The notes under the pieces were generated by a model that had not been told where the DNA came from, did not search any database, and was given only the letters and a program-made list of their open reading frames with translations. The position numbers and the translations under genes were made by a program. 64,000 bases of DNA from Parelaphostrongylus tenuis (lineage: Eukaryota; Nematoda; Chromadorea; Rhabditida; Metastrongylidae). The stretch spans positions 30,732 to 94,731 of the forward strand of contig JAHQIW010000109.1 in assembly GCA_019055375.1 (NCBI GenBank), read 5' to 3'. Below are positions 1 to 12,595 of this stretch, in pieces. Position 1 is the first letter of the stretch, and every line of letters starts with the position of its first letter.

Positions 1-1168
1 GGCTTTAGTAATGCAATGGAAGAACGTGCCACTGGCCACGTTGAAGTTATAGCAGAGAATTGCGAGCTTGCCTGATATTATAAAGGGATTGAAAAGCAAC
101 CACCACGCTATACAGGTAAGACTTAGAGTAAGACCTAATAAAAACACCTTCCGGTGTTCTCGATGCGAGAACTGCTCTCGAAACTCTTGCAAGAAGTACT
201 TCTTACAAGCATTTCACTATGGTTTATCGCTATGCCTCATTTGCAGTTGTGGTAAACAATGATACGTCATTATTTCAACACAAAAAAAGCAACAGAAGTC
301 CTAAAAATTGATGGATTTGTCCCAGCGAAGATTGCGTGCGTTATTGTCACAGAACATTTCTTCGTGTGAAATGCTTCATGGTATTCACGAAAATGTTTTG
401 AAACATTCAGTTCCTTTGTGATTCAATTTCAAAGAAATCAGACTTAGAACGGACTAGGATTTGTGTCAATTGCAAGCGTCATTTGTTGATTAAAGTACTC
501 GATTCAAAAAAAATATTGGTTCTATATGAAGCACATGATGAATGCTGAACCACCTTGTAGGTGTGAACCGTCCTACTATTCGTCAGGTAGTAAAAGTCTT
601 TCCTAATAAGTCAAGTGACTGTTGTGGTACGATTTTTTTTAGTGCCTCTTCTTATAGTACTATTTGAATCGTATGCTACAGTAAAGAAAAGATAGACAGC
701 AAAAGGAAGTTGAAACTGTCAATATTATCCTACAAACAACTCCGGTTTGACCTAGCGCAGTGTTATATCTCTTCTTCAGAACGAAAGCTGAAGTTTCCAC
801 CGTTTCTTTTTGACTTAGGGGTACGTTAAATTTTCACATGGAGTAAAGTCATCCATGTATTGATATGCAAACTCATAACGTAGATGCGCTCAAGCGTAAA
901 GGACATTGGAATGTAAAAATAATTATTTTACCGAAGTTAGAAAAAAGAGGGCAGAAAATCCGTATCGCATAACTGTTATCGAAGAAGACTGGATATGAAA
1001 AAATCTGAACCCTCTGCTGTGTTCAAGGTACCTTTGAAAACAATCACGCTGAACTGAGCAACCATCATTCAACATTTCTCCATGTTACAGAACGATCTTT
1101 AGTTTATTGTTGACCGATATCATTTGGTTTCCTGATCAGAATTCATATGAAACAGTCGAATAAGTACT
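1..1168. other. Intergenic, nothing recognised
   Basis: AT-rich, with only a short 64-codon frame of no recognisable type. Confidence 0.5.
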
Positions 1169-1831
1169 GTACTGTTCTACTATGAAGGCGCTATTTGAGG
1201 CCTTCGGTAAAAACGTATTTTTGCTTCTGCAAAACGTTTCTGTGGCATATCGATGGCTCAAATCAAGTAAATTTCAGTGACTTGTTTAACTTCTCGAATA
1301 ACTTATTTTTGGCGCCGCGCCAGTCAAAATAATATTTTGTTTCTTATCCGAAGATTTCTCACTGGATAGAAGCTTTATTGTGATAAATTTTTCATCGCTA
1401 GATAGAGAAAATCTTCCCAAAGTAAAGTGTAATGGTATAATTGGCTTTCGGAAGGGTTTTCCTCGAGCTTTGTAACGACCGAAATATTGGGTTTCACATT
1501 CAGTGAGCACTTCTAGTCGGCTAGGGTGTGCGTGTCTGTGCACAGCTGTAGTACCAAAGAACAAACATATTTTTTTAATCAGAAAGATTTTCTCTATCTA
1601 ATGGTTAATATTTTGTTATAAAAAAACCTTTATCAGGCGAGAATTCTTCAAATGTAATACATAGTCTCATTTTAACTGCTACGGCCTTAATAATAAGCAA
1701 TATGAGAAATAAAATATGCCTTCAAAATTCGCTTGCTTTTAGCTGTCGATAAACTACGAGAACGCTTTGCAAAATTAAGAATTACGTTTTCACCGAAGGC
1801 CTCAAGTGGCGCCGTCATAATAGAACAGTAC
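1169..1831. mobile_element. Foldback element, copy 1
   Basis: Arms of about 250 bp are inverted repeats of each other, with outer ends GTACTGTTCTACTATG and CATAATAGAACAGTAC. The centre carries TCAGTGAGCACTTCTAGTCG. It has no coding capacity. The same element recurs at 40638-41279, so it is a mobile family. Confidence 0.82.
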
Positions 1832-1839
1832 CAGGCGAT

Positions 1840-2475
1840 GCAATGGGAATATGGGAATTTGTTTGGCAATCTGAGATACTGAAGTGATATTATCTTGATG
1901 AAATGATAACATAGAGCAAAAGATATAGTCTTTATGAAAAGTTTTATATTTAGGGGGAATGCCCATACATCGAAAAATTATATATGTTTGGACGGGAAAA
2001 GCACATTTTTGTGTAAAGGAATATTTTCCCAGCTCTCGTATAACTTCATATCTTTCCTTTTCATCCATGTCCTTGTAGTCATTCGATAGCTTGAGAAATG
2101 CCTAATCTCGCACTGAGTTTGCTTTGTGGAATGTTTTTTTAGTACGCTCTGCTAACGGAAAACGATAATGTTTTGCAAGCAGAGTTCATTTGCAACTTCA
2201 CAAGGAATTTTTTTGCCTTTTATAGTAAAATTCCGATTTTTAAGAGAACTTTGTCGCCATAAGATATTGAACATTATTGAAGAGATTTCTACAGACACAT
2301 TTCTAGTAGAAAGAACGCCTAGTTGTTCGAAATATTCTCACTATCTAATGTGATTTGTGCGAGCTGCAGTCATATTCTGTGAAATGTGCACGTGTTTCTT
2401 ACCTTTTTCAACCAGAAGAGTATTTTCACCAGACCAATAGTGATTTAATCAAAGCTTGAAAAAAAAACAAAAATC
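1840..2475 (+). repeat. Direct repeat, copy 1
   Basis: Aligns in direct orientation with 3742-4350. Shared blocks are GTAGTCATTCGATAGCTT, GCAGAGTTCATTT and TTTTCAACCAGAA, with many substitutions. Exons 4-5 of member 1 lie between the two copies. Confidence 0.7.
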
Positions 2476-3741
2476 TTTCTGTTGCGCTGTATTAAGTGAA
2501 AAGAGTATATAAAAACATATTAATAAATAGTGTTTCTTATGCAATTTCAAACAGAAAAAAATTTACTCTGCAGTATCTATCAATAAATATTATCAAATAC
2601 AGAACGCGTCGCTGAGGATCCAGGTAGTGCAGTAGAGCAGTGGTTAGTGATGGAGAGTAGAATGGAAAATCAAATGGACTAAACAGGTATAGGGGGACAC
2701 AGTTTCTCTTTAATCATCATACAATCAGCTTCAACACCCTTAGGATTGATCACTGCTCTATAAACGAGTAACTGTGCCTGTGTGGAGTTTTTGGAGACTT
2801 GCAGTCATTTTACTTTGTAAGCTTGAGCTATATGTTAGCACTTTCAATATGAAATTTCAATCGGCTACTAAGGATAGCACATGTGATTCATAGCTTTATG
2901 AAATCAGCTTTGAGGTGAAGCTGATGTTCTGTGCCCCAACGGTTAAAGCAAATAACAACCGGACATTCCATTCTTTATCTCAGGCACTTTATAATTAACT
3001 AGACGTTTCAGCTGACAGTACCAAATGCGGAGAAAAAATGCGATTCAAATGGACCCGACGCTAGCATTCGAATGGCTCTATTCACGACACTTTGCCACAT
3101 CTCTTTCGACCAGTTCGCCATAGCGATGTTTGTGGTCTATAAAAATCTTTTTCAAATCAAGTAGGCATCTAAAAAAAGCATTTCTAACTGTGACAGCTCC
3201 TGAAATTGACATGTGCTTGGTGGGAACAGCTGATATTGACATCATAGGCATATTTAATTGACAATCCGTTCCATTGCATATAGAAGTCACTGAGTTGCCG
3301 AAAATTATGCAGTGTGGTAGTTTATCATTGACTCCGACTGCAAGTAACTTAGTTTCCCAAATATTGCTGGCAAATGAAATCAAACAAATGTGAAAACTAG
3401 CTTTTATCAGTAATTAGTGGCTTGAGCACTTGCTTGTTGATTAACTCTATAGCATGAGGCTGATAAAATAATTTGGTACAATGCGGCTATCGCATTCCAT
3501 TTTCCTCTCTCATGACAAGGCCTTCGTATTTTCCTCGGTTTCAAAAGGTCGTATTATAGCTTAGCATTTGATAACTTTGGCGGCGATAATTCCAAAAACG
3601 CCTTCTTCGTAAGCCGTAGCAGCAAAAATGAAACTGGGTTTCACATTCGGCAAATTCAGCGTATTTGTCACTAAGCAGAGCTTTTCTCCTAGACTCTAAA
3701 TCCGTCGACAATGATGTGACTGTTTTCAGCTCACACTGCGC

Positions 3742-4350
3742 ACCGATGGAAATATGGCAATTTGTTTGGTAATTTGAGGTACTAAGGGGATATTATTGTG
3801 ATGAAATGATAGAGTACAGCAAAAGAGACTCATATAAAAAGTTTCATAGTTAAAAGAAAGCGCGTGTAACAAGAAATCATCCAGGTTTCAACGAGCAGAG
3901 CACATTGTTCTAAAACAGAACATATTCCAGCTATTTGTAACTTCTTCCTTTTTCTTCCATGTTTTTGTAGTCATTCGATAGCTTAAGGAATGCTCATTCC
4001 CCCACTGAACTTTCTTGGCGAAATGACTTTTTAGCACGTTTCTACCAACGAAAAAAGGTGACAGTTTGCAATCAGAGTTCATTTTCCAACTTCACATTAG
4101 ATTTTTTCTTGCTTTTCATAGTAAAATTCTGGCCTGTAAGAAATCTTCTCGCTATATAGTAGTATTGGAAAGATTTTGCAAACTTTTTTCGAACCTTAAA
4201 GAACGCCCTGTTGTCCAAAATATTCTGACTTTTTATTACGATTTGTGCGAGCTGCAAATACATTCTGTGAAGTCGGCTCGTGTTTTCTTGCTTTTTTTCA
4301 ACCAGAAAAGTAATATCGTTAAACTGTGAGTGATCAGTTAACAGCTTGAA
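3742..4350 (+). repeat. Direct repeat, copy 2
   Basis: Partner of 1840-2475, starting near GGAAATATGGCAATTTGTTT. The open frames in both strands here are shadows of the repeat and are not conserved between the copies. Confidence 0.7.
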
Positions 4351-4360
4351 AAAATAAAGA

Positions 4361-6416
4361 TTTTTTTCTTACTGGACTTGGGTCCATACAAAAGCCTTTT
4401 TATTGCGTTGTAAGAAGTAAAAGGAGGACTACGCATAGTCTTCGAACTAGATGGCCCATTGTTTGAACTTTACACTGACGTTTTTGGTCATAATACAATC
4501 ATTTTTGATCTTAATGGGCTCAAATCTTGATTTTTAACAGATATATTGTTGTGAAAAGATGATTATTCATTGGAGATACGTATTTTAACATGAAGAATTC
4601 TCACGTGTCCCACAAATCTCCACCTTCGGATTAGAAACGTACATCCTTGGCAAAATCATACTTCTAGCCCTCATTGTGCATTACTATTTGCGAAATTAAT
4701 TCAAAAAAACATCTCAAATTGTGAAATTAGTAGAAGGAATATATTTGGAGAAGGTTTTATTATGCAGCCGGAGTAAGCGGCGACAGAGTTCGCACCGATG
4801 AAATTTGGGAGGACTTCCTTGAAAAGTAACCTTACAGTGTAACTCCTGCTTTTCAGAGGACTATTAGTAGGCACTCGTTAGGTTAAAAAAATAGAGATTC
4901 TAGTACTAAGCTTATTTATAAGAAGGCTTCTCCAGTGCGTAACCAACGATGAAAAAATTATATCGCGCCCTAGGGATAATCAGCTCATTGTTTGAACTAT
5001 ACGGAAGGTTCTATAGCAGTTATAAGTGAAATTAAGATGGTCGGAACAGTTCCTGTCACAAGAGAGCGACATTGTTACCACAAAAAGCTTTATCTTCAGT
5101 GCCCCTCACCTCACTTGATCATTTTTCCTACTATAGCCACAAAATAAAATTACTTCCAACTCTTACTATTCATTTCTGTCGCACATCTTCTAGGAAGATT
5201 GTCTCTTCCCAGTCGTCGTCCCTCCCACCGCCACAGATGCCTGTTTGTTCCACAATAAATTTCAAAGCTTAGGGTGTGCGCAGTTTTGAGAAGTTGATTG
5301 GTTTCCTGCACTCGAGCATTACATTGCTTCAAAACGCCTCCTGTCGTCATTAAATGCTAGGGCAAGATACTATATTAGAGGTGACGACACCTTCTTTGAT
5401 TACTCACCGAGTGCCTCTTCATCAGTGCCTCTCGAAGTGATTGGATAGAGTACCGCTCAGTATTGGCTGTAGTTTCAGAGGCTTTCAATTCCTTGGAGCG
5501 TGGAAAGATCAAAATGACTCGCAATCTGTTCAATCGATCGCTTCCGAAGGCGAATCTCCGAAGATAGTGAATACCGAAGGATTGAAGAGTGAGCAGTGCG
5601 TACATTTTCGAAAAAGCCCACAATCCACTTTAAATTTTCCTAATACTTAACATCTTCTGCTGGAATTATTTATTTAGACACAAGTCGCTTTTTGCTCTGA
5701 GATGTTCCGTAACGCAAAAGTAACCGACTCCTTCTCGCATCCGTGAACTATGAATAATTTCTAGAAATTAACAGGGCTCATATGTGAGGAAAGATTGATT
5801 ACATTAATATCTAGCGAAAGAGTAGAAGATTCAAACCTTTGTGCAAGGATGTTAGTTGGAAGCCGGGTCCAATCATGCGATAAAGGGATTACTCCCACTG
5901 AAGAAAGCGACATGCATAGGAAGCAGTTGGGCAACAAGGAGGTATCTGTTCCACTGCTGGACGTTTAAAATCACCTAGATGCGGTCACAATGGAGTTCGT
6001 GGAGAGATGGACATTTGGCATATTGTCGATCTGAGGGTAATAGAAATACGCAGTGGGCATAAGCGTTTCGAATGTCCACTGTCAAAATAATCACAGTAAA
6101 TGTGGTAGTAGTACAGAATAAACGCGATTAATAAAAAGATAGTATTCATAGTAATGATAAAACGAAGTCTTACAATTCAAATAATTTCTTGTTCCAAGGG
6201 TGTACTAATAGTAGAGAAATTATTAAGAGTTATCGACGAAATGGAGTTGCATGCAGTGTATAGCATCATATTAACAAACAATTGATCGAATTTCTCATTT
6301 TCAATAGCTATCATGACTTTGGGGTATTTTATGAAAAGAAATGCAGGGACATTTTTATCGCAATTTTCTAATCCAAAAGAACAAAATGAAAATGAGATTA
6401 AATATTTGATTATTTC
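4361..6416. other. Intronic, unassigned apart from the repeat at 5280-5640
   Basis: Part of the long intron 3 inferred for member 1. No further exon or transposon motif seen. Confidence 0.45.
5280..5640. repeat. Degenerate repeat related to 35390-35760
   Basis: Shares AACGCCTCCTGTCGTCA, TAGGGCAAGA and a GATCAAAATGACTCGCAATC block with 35408-35620 in the same order. I could not assign it to a transposon family. The two overlapping open frames here have no recognisable product. Confidence 0.5.
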
Positions 6417-6427
6417 TCATTTGAGAC

Positions 6428-6738
6428 CATGAGCGCATGTGGCGCAGTGGTTAGAGGTGCTCTGCGTCGCACACGAGGTCAATGGTTCGATCTCGCGCTC
6501 ATGGCTCACCAAGCCATCCATCCCTCCGGGGTCGGTAAATTGGTACCAGACAGGTCTCAGACTTGTCTGGGAGGATAAGCAGCACTGACTCGGTTCAGCG
6601 GGAGGCCACCGCGAGTCATTGTAAAGGCCAGATATGCATTCAATCACCTCACAACGAAGTTAAAAATTGAAGTCGAATGCATGGCGCATCCCTCAGGGAT
6701 TGATCAACGCCGAGAGCTTTATCCTTTTATCCTTTTAT
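6428..6738 (+). mobile_element. tRNA-derived SINE family A, best copy
   Basis: A tRNA-like head (GAGCGC ... GCGCTC acceptor pairing, A box GTGGCGCAGTGG, B box GGTTCGATCTC) is followed by a body of about 240 bp and a TTTATCC-type repeated tail. An 11-bp target duplication TCATTTGAGAC flanks it (6417-6427 and 6739-6749). It has no coding capacity and depends on a LINE, probably RTE. Confidence 0.88.
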
Positions 6739-6749
6739 TCATTTGAGAC

Positions 6750-8094
6750 AAAGAGTAAGAACGAAAAGTTGTCAACATGAAAAATATAAGATAACTATGA
6801 CTGAAATTATAAATGAATAAGCATTAAAAAGCACAGAAATAATTAAAACAGCTTGAAAACATCACGATTTTGTAATTATATGGTTTTTCCTTGAAATCTG
6901 GTTTTAGGAGAAAGCATGGTCATTCTCCCTATCACAAAAAAGCTTTATAGATGTCTCTTCTAACATATTTCACCATTTACTGGCAATGAAATTCTCCCTA
7001 GCAACGATAAAATACCACATTTCATTAGAATACCACAGAGTCATTGTAGCCACCGTGCTCATCACTCTATAGTTCAGATCTTGGCGACTATATTTTCGTG
7101 ACTGTGGTTCAAAAGCACCCTTTCATTACGCTGTAACAAGACTTACAACTCGCACTCATAGCTCAATATTTGCTCGCTTAGGTTGCGCTAACGTCTTGTC
7201 GATGGAATTTCGCAACACTCGAAAAAAAGGCGCCGATGCGGGAGTGGTTTGTGAATGGCCTTCAAGAAGCTTGGTAATTGCGTGATTACAATTTGTAGAG
7301 TTCTGGAGCTAGGTGTGGCCCATAGAAAAATTCGAAAGGACGCTGGGAGAGCAAAACTCTTATGCCTAATCCTTCCGAGACCACTAATTTTATCGCCATG
7401 AGAACTGCAAATCGCTGCTGGTACTCTATCTTTTTTTATTTGATCAAAGATTTCTCACCGTCTGAGATATAAATCTAGAGCTCCTTGTAATATTTCGATA
7501 CTATAGGAGTTGCTCTACACATTAAGATGTTTTGGTGTAAAGATAACGCCTATGTCTGAATAAAAAGCTCTCTTTTACTACGCTATCGTAGTGATCTTGG
7601 CACTCTCCCAATTGTAATAATTTGTACGAAGGATGAAGTGATATAAATCAATCAGTTTCGATGAATTTTATTATATACAATATTTGAAAGTTATAATAGT
7701 GACTGGAAACCGCAAAGCAATGAATATTTTACACAGTGCATGCGATGTCAGATCATTGATAACTTTTCACTATATCTAACTTTGGTACTTTTTCATTATG
7801 TGCACCCATATTCATTAAAAGCGCTTTTCTTGCTCTTCATAGACACTTCAGTACTCACTCGACAACTCAAATCTTGAGAATTTAAATTGAATTTAATTTT
7901 TGATTAGCCTTTATATATCATTGTAATAGGAAAAATAAAATTCCACTTTATATAAGCATTAATCGCTAAGCAAAACTTTCCTTGTAAAATTCAATAATTG
8001 TTCGATGTCATAAAGTTCAATAAATTTGGTAGTGCTCTTGGTTTTCTAAAAAAAATTTGTTGCTCTGGAGCACTGAAATTAACAGGTTCACGCC
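6750..8094. other. Intronic, unassigned
   Basis: AT-rich sequence with scattered dispersed-repeat fragments (for example near 7100-7160) and no coding signal. Confidence 0.45.
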
Positions 8095-8475
8095 CCGCGG
8101 ACCAAAACAGGGAGTGTCTAACTGGCAAGGGCTCTCATCACCAGCGTGGGATGGGCGTCACCTTCCCCCTCATCACCGCCCCCCTCCTCCTCGACCTTCC
8201 CCCAGCGACGCTGAGCTCAGCGTAGCAATTACTCTGTGACTCACTCCTCTCTTCATTCGGCACCCGTTCATCGGGAAGAAGGCTGCTCGTTCGATCCCCT
8301 ATCACAACACTTCACTGTAGTTTTTTTGGTGTTATGTTTTTGTTAAACTAAAATAAAAGCGGATCACCTGGTGCACCAAATCACGCCATATTCCATAAAT
8401 TAATATCGCAACACAAGCGATCAATGATAATGAATTTATCACCGCTTAAACAACAATCTGCAATTTATAACAATA
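8095..8475 (+). repeat. Left arm of inverted repeat around RTE copy A
   Basis: Its reverse complement matches 9952-10330, with shared blocks such as CTGAGCTCAGCGTAGCAAT, CACTCCTCTCTTCATTCGG and ACACAAGCGATCAATG. It is GC-rich at the outer part, unlike the surroundings. Confidence 0.78.
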
Positions 8476-8659
8476 ACTTTTGGTGAACTACAACTTATGA
8501 TAACATGATATATTTACATATACATATTATGCTAACATAATACATTAATTTCTATATTATAAAATATTATATATACTATATGATATATATTATAAATTAT
8601 ATTTATATTATACTATGATAATGTCGGATCTCCTCGCTAGCCATGTCCTCTTAACCGTC

Positions 8660-9745
8660 ATATAAATTGAAAGAGGACGAATATGTCGCCCCACCGGTAC
8701 TCCCTTCTGAAATCCGACATGCTATATCGTTGGTGAAGAACAGAACAACACCCGGTCCAGACAGGATTAGACCAGAACATCTGAAGAATCTGCCGCCAGT
8801 ACTCATCAACACCCTGGCTCGGCTCTTCACTCGCTACCTATCAGAATGCAAGGTCCCTATACAATGTAAAACCAGCAAGACCGTATTGTTGTTCAAAAAG
8901 GGAGACCTTCACGACATAGGCAATTATCGCCCAATCTGCTTGCTGTCCGTTGTCTATAAACTCTTTACTCGAGTCGTCCTAAACAGGAATGACAGAACAC
9001 TGGACGAAGGACAGCCATGCGAACAAGCAGGGTTCAGAAAAGGATTTAGTACCATGGGCCACATCCACACGATTACAAGACTCATTGAAGTTTCACCGAG
9101 AGTACAAACAACCACTCTGTCTCGCTTCCATCGATTTGAAGAAAGCCTTTGATTCAGTGGAAAACAGAAGCGGTTATAGGCTTGGGAGACGTTTGAGAGC
9201 ATCGAAGATGTAGTGAAGAGGACAAAGAACATCCGACCCCGTGCCCACCTTTTCGACTTGACAATTATCCCTGCCCTGACGTATGCAGCAGAAACCTGGT
9301 CGCTACGTAAGCAGGATGAAAGATCACTTGCCGTTATCGAACGCGCAGTCGAAAGGTCGATGCTAGGAGTCTCCCGCATCTCGCAAATGAGAGAAAGGGC
9401 CCGAAGTTCCGACCTACGTCAACGATCGAAAATCAGAGACGCCGTTCTACACGCCAGGATATCGAAATAAGGTGGACCGGACATGTGATGCGCTTCAAGG
9501 ACAACCGATGGACGAAAGCCGTTACCGACTGGATTCCTCGGGACGTCAAGCGCTCTAAAGGAAGACCACTGACCCGTTGGTCCGATTTCTTCACGAAAGC
9601 GATGGAAGAAAGATATGATGCTCAGCAAATCCCTAGAGCGAGGAGGACCCATTGGGCTGCTCTTGCACGCGATAGGGAAAAATGGAAGAGTTGCTGGTTC
9701 TCGCTCGAGTCACTCGATGATCAACGGGACGACAGGTGATACAGG
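8660..9745 (+). mobile_element. RTE-clade LINE fragment, internally deleted (copy A)
   Basis: Reverse-transcriptase motifs run in order: LPSEIRHAISLVKNRTTPGP, WKTSKTVLL-like with the Trp lost, NYRPICLLSVVYKLFTRVV, EQAGFRKGFST, a frameshift near 9095, then LASIDLKKAFDSVE. The palm region with the FADD box is then missing. The sequence resumes in the C-terminal part: AHLFDLTIIPALTYAAETW, RWTGHVMRFKDNRWTKAVTDW split by another frame change, and IPRDVKRSKGRPLTRW. It ends with short GTGATACAGGTGATGAT repeats, as expected for an RTE 3' tail. It is non-functional. It sits between the arms of a 380-bp inverted repeat. Confidence 0.88.
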
Positions 9746-9951
9746 TGATGATAATGTATGACACAACACAATGACAACATAATATATTCACATATACATA
9801 TTTACATATAACATAGAAAAATAAACACAGTAATGCAATCTAATAATACGACAATACATTCATTGCAATTCACATATCATAAATACTTATTAAATGTTTA
9901 TTTCTTGATTGAAAACGACAATCACGTGACATTGTTGGGGCTATGTCGTCG

Positions 9952-10330
9952 TAAGTTGCAGATTGTTGAATAAATGGTGATATAAATTATATACATTGAT
10001 CGCTTGTGTGCGGTATTGCAATATGAGATATGGTGTGATTTGGGTGTGCTAGTGATCCGATCATATTGTAGTGAAAACAACAGATGATACCAGAAAAACT
10101 GCAGTTAAGTGCCGTGGTAGGCGATCGAACGAACAATCTTCTTTCCAATGGACCAGGCGCCGAATGAAGAGAGGAGTGAGCGGCACAGTGATTGCCACGC
10201 TAAGCTCAGAGTCGCAGGGGGTTGTGGGGGAGCTAGAGTCGTTCCCACGGTGTGGTAGAAGAGGTGAAGTCATTTCAACGCTGGGGGTGAGACCACTTGT
10301 CTGTTAGACACGCCCAGATTGGGTTTGAGG
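9952..10330 (-). repeat. Right arm of inverted repeat around RTE copy A
   Basis: Reverse-complement partner of 8095-8475. Together they frame a 2.2-kb unit. It could be a foldback or TIR element that captured an RTE copy, or two facing copies of another repeat. Confidence 0.75.
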
Positions 10331-10924
10331 AAATCAGGCGGCTAAGATTGCCTTTCACAAGCGGCCGCGCATACCTTACAGGAGTTTGTGGATAGATTTC
10401 TCACAGTGGCTGCAATTCATTGCCTTTGAAAGTTAGATGGCGGTTTAAATTCTGAGAATTTCAATGGTGTGCTTGCTATCTAAAATAAATCTTTTAGCGC
10501 GAAAATGTGTTGCGAGCTTAAGTATTTTCGCTGCGCACTGCTTTTCTCCCAGACTTTCAATAACCAATCAATAGCACAAATCTCAGCGATTTCAATGATA
10601 TGCGTAATTCTTAAGAAAGACTTCTTAGCGCATTGTTACAGCTAAAGGAATATTAGAATCGCACTCGTTGCGTATCGCACCCCACGTATAAATTGCTCTG
10701 CGCGATCGACAAGGTGCCGAGTGGGAAATTCATTATTTTCATAGGTGCAACAACGCAATAAAAAGTTGTTCTTGATAATCAAGCATGTCATTAAAATCCT
10801 GATATTTGTGTGATGTCGAATGATTGTTGAAAGTGTGAATGGTATAGCAACTCATGCAACACTCATTGCTATTTTTATATTATCTTTCTATGTGAGTGAT
10901 AACATAATGAGTTTGATTGTTAAG

Positions 10925-11480
10925 GTAAACTTGGACGCGAGTGGCGGCGTTGCGCTACGGGAGGACTAGTGCGCAGCATGGACTGGAGTTACGCAATCCA
11001 TGAGCCGACGACGACGAGAGTCGAGCGCCTTCAACTGGTCCGGCGGCCGCCGGGTTACCTTTCGTCTTCGTATTCGTTTCCTTCTCCCTTTAGCTTATCG
11101 ATCACCTACGATTATTGTTCATGACTCGATGTGGCCCAGTTCAGTTGCTGATTGCTGACTTTGTCCATAAGACGTTAATTTTGTTCACCACCTTTTACTT
11201 GATGATTGATTGCTCGATGTTGCACTAGAGATAGTAATTGCAAACCCAGGTCACGGAGACAAGCCCAGTGGTGGGGGTCGTGGGCGACTCACCCCCTGAG
11301 ATGGGAAGCGCGCTCGTCAGAGGATTTGAACATACAGTGTGAGACTTATATGACTTATGACGGTTATGAAACTCACACATCGTCGACCCGGCATACCGCC
11401 CTGGGGTTTCCTAATTCCGAGGCGACCACCATAGCCTCCTTGGTTCCGCCGTCTCCTGATTGACGTTTGCAAACCTTTTA
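10925..11480. other. GC-rich island, probably transposon-derived
   Basis: GC content is clearly above the neighbourhood, with CGGCGGCCGCCGGG, GACGACGACGAG and CCCAGTGGTGGGGGTCGTGG. There is no long open frame, no tRNA boxes and no family exon. It could be a LINE 3' region or an LTR; I could not find convincing ends. It lies inside intron 3 of member 1. Confidence 0.4.
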
Positions 11481-12595
11481 ACTAGACTACAATCAGTTCT
11501 CACTCCTTGTCCTCATATATTTGACCCACGCTGACATACTACTCATGTTACGAATTAGCTACTAGTCGACCTACCACAGTGTATTGATTTAACGACTGTT
11601 GCGTAATATGCCCTTTGAACCGCCAATTGGATTGGTTGGCGGATATGAATGTATTATATGTAACTATTGCTTATTTTAGGTTGTTTTCTCTTAAGCGATT
11701 TATTCTGGCTATTATTTCTAATAAATTAATCCGCGTGGCAGGTATACTAACACATAGCATTCGACGGAGCATTCATTACTGCAACCACTACAAATGGAAA
11801 GCTATGTCCAGTGCAAGATGTTCGACTGTTATAGAAACCACTCTAAAAGCGGAATACACCGTTCAGTGTTCGCGATTCAAGCTACTAAGTGATTATTGAA
11901 GCTTCGAAGAAGAATAAAAAAATAGGTTTTTTCTAATACAAGTGCACATGAGAGGAAAGCACCTTAAGTTTTTCGTAACAGGGATTCGCTCATTTTTAAT
12001 TATTTTTAGTAATTTGAGGTGGTGCATGCTAAGAGTTACACCACGTAGGCCTCTTAAGCCAAAGATTGCTGAGAATATGTGTTTTCATTGCACTTTTGCA
12101 TAGTCAAAAAATAAGAAGTTAGAAATAAAGATGCGTGTCTTCCCATAACTGCGGTCTACGTATTGAAAAGTGGAAAATTTTACGACATGAGCGCTTTTTC
12201 TTTACTAAAAGAGACTTTCATAGAGGGCCCTTACTAACACATTCTTCCTGATCATAAACTGCCTCCAGCGTACTAATTTTGCTCTACATGTACCAATACA
12301 CTCACTGCGAGGTTCAAACGACGGTATAATTATTCAGAATATAAAACTTGATTCCAATTCCCTTGCTACAGCGCATCAAATACTTAGTTAGAGAACTAGT
12401 GTTCAGAGTCCGCACTTTGAAGCTATCGAATGTTAACCAAAACTCTCTGCAGCTAAGCATAAACGACAGCGAATCATGCAAAAGCACTCCGAAGGCGAGA
12501 CGCAATTTGTGCTCGTCGTTACTATAGTTCAATTAACAGCTTCGATTAGGGATAAATTGAAATTTAGTTTCATATTCAAGATTGTCAATTCTCAG
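11481..12595. other. Intronic, unassigned
   Basis: No family exon or transposon domain. Ends at the left palindrome boundary. Confidence 0.45.

Noticed and set aside
2610..2770. Possible extra SINE family A copy (GCAGTGGTTAGTGATGG and TTAGGATTGATCACTG)
   Set aside because: Only two short blocks match and the A and B boxes are not recognisable together.
8954..9379. Open frame of 141 codons on the minus strand
   Set aside because: Antisense shadow of RTE copy A.
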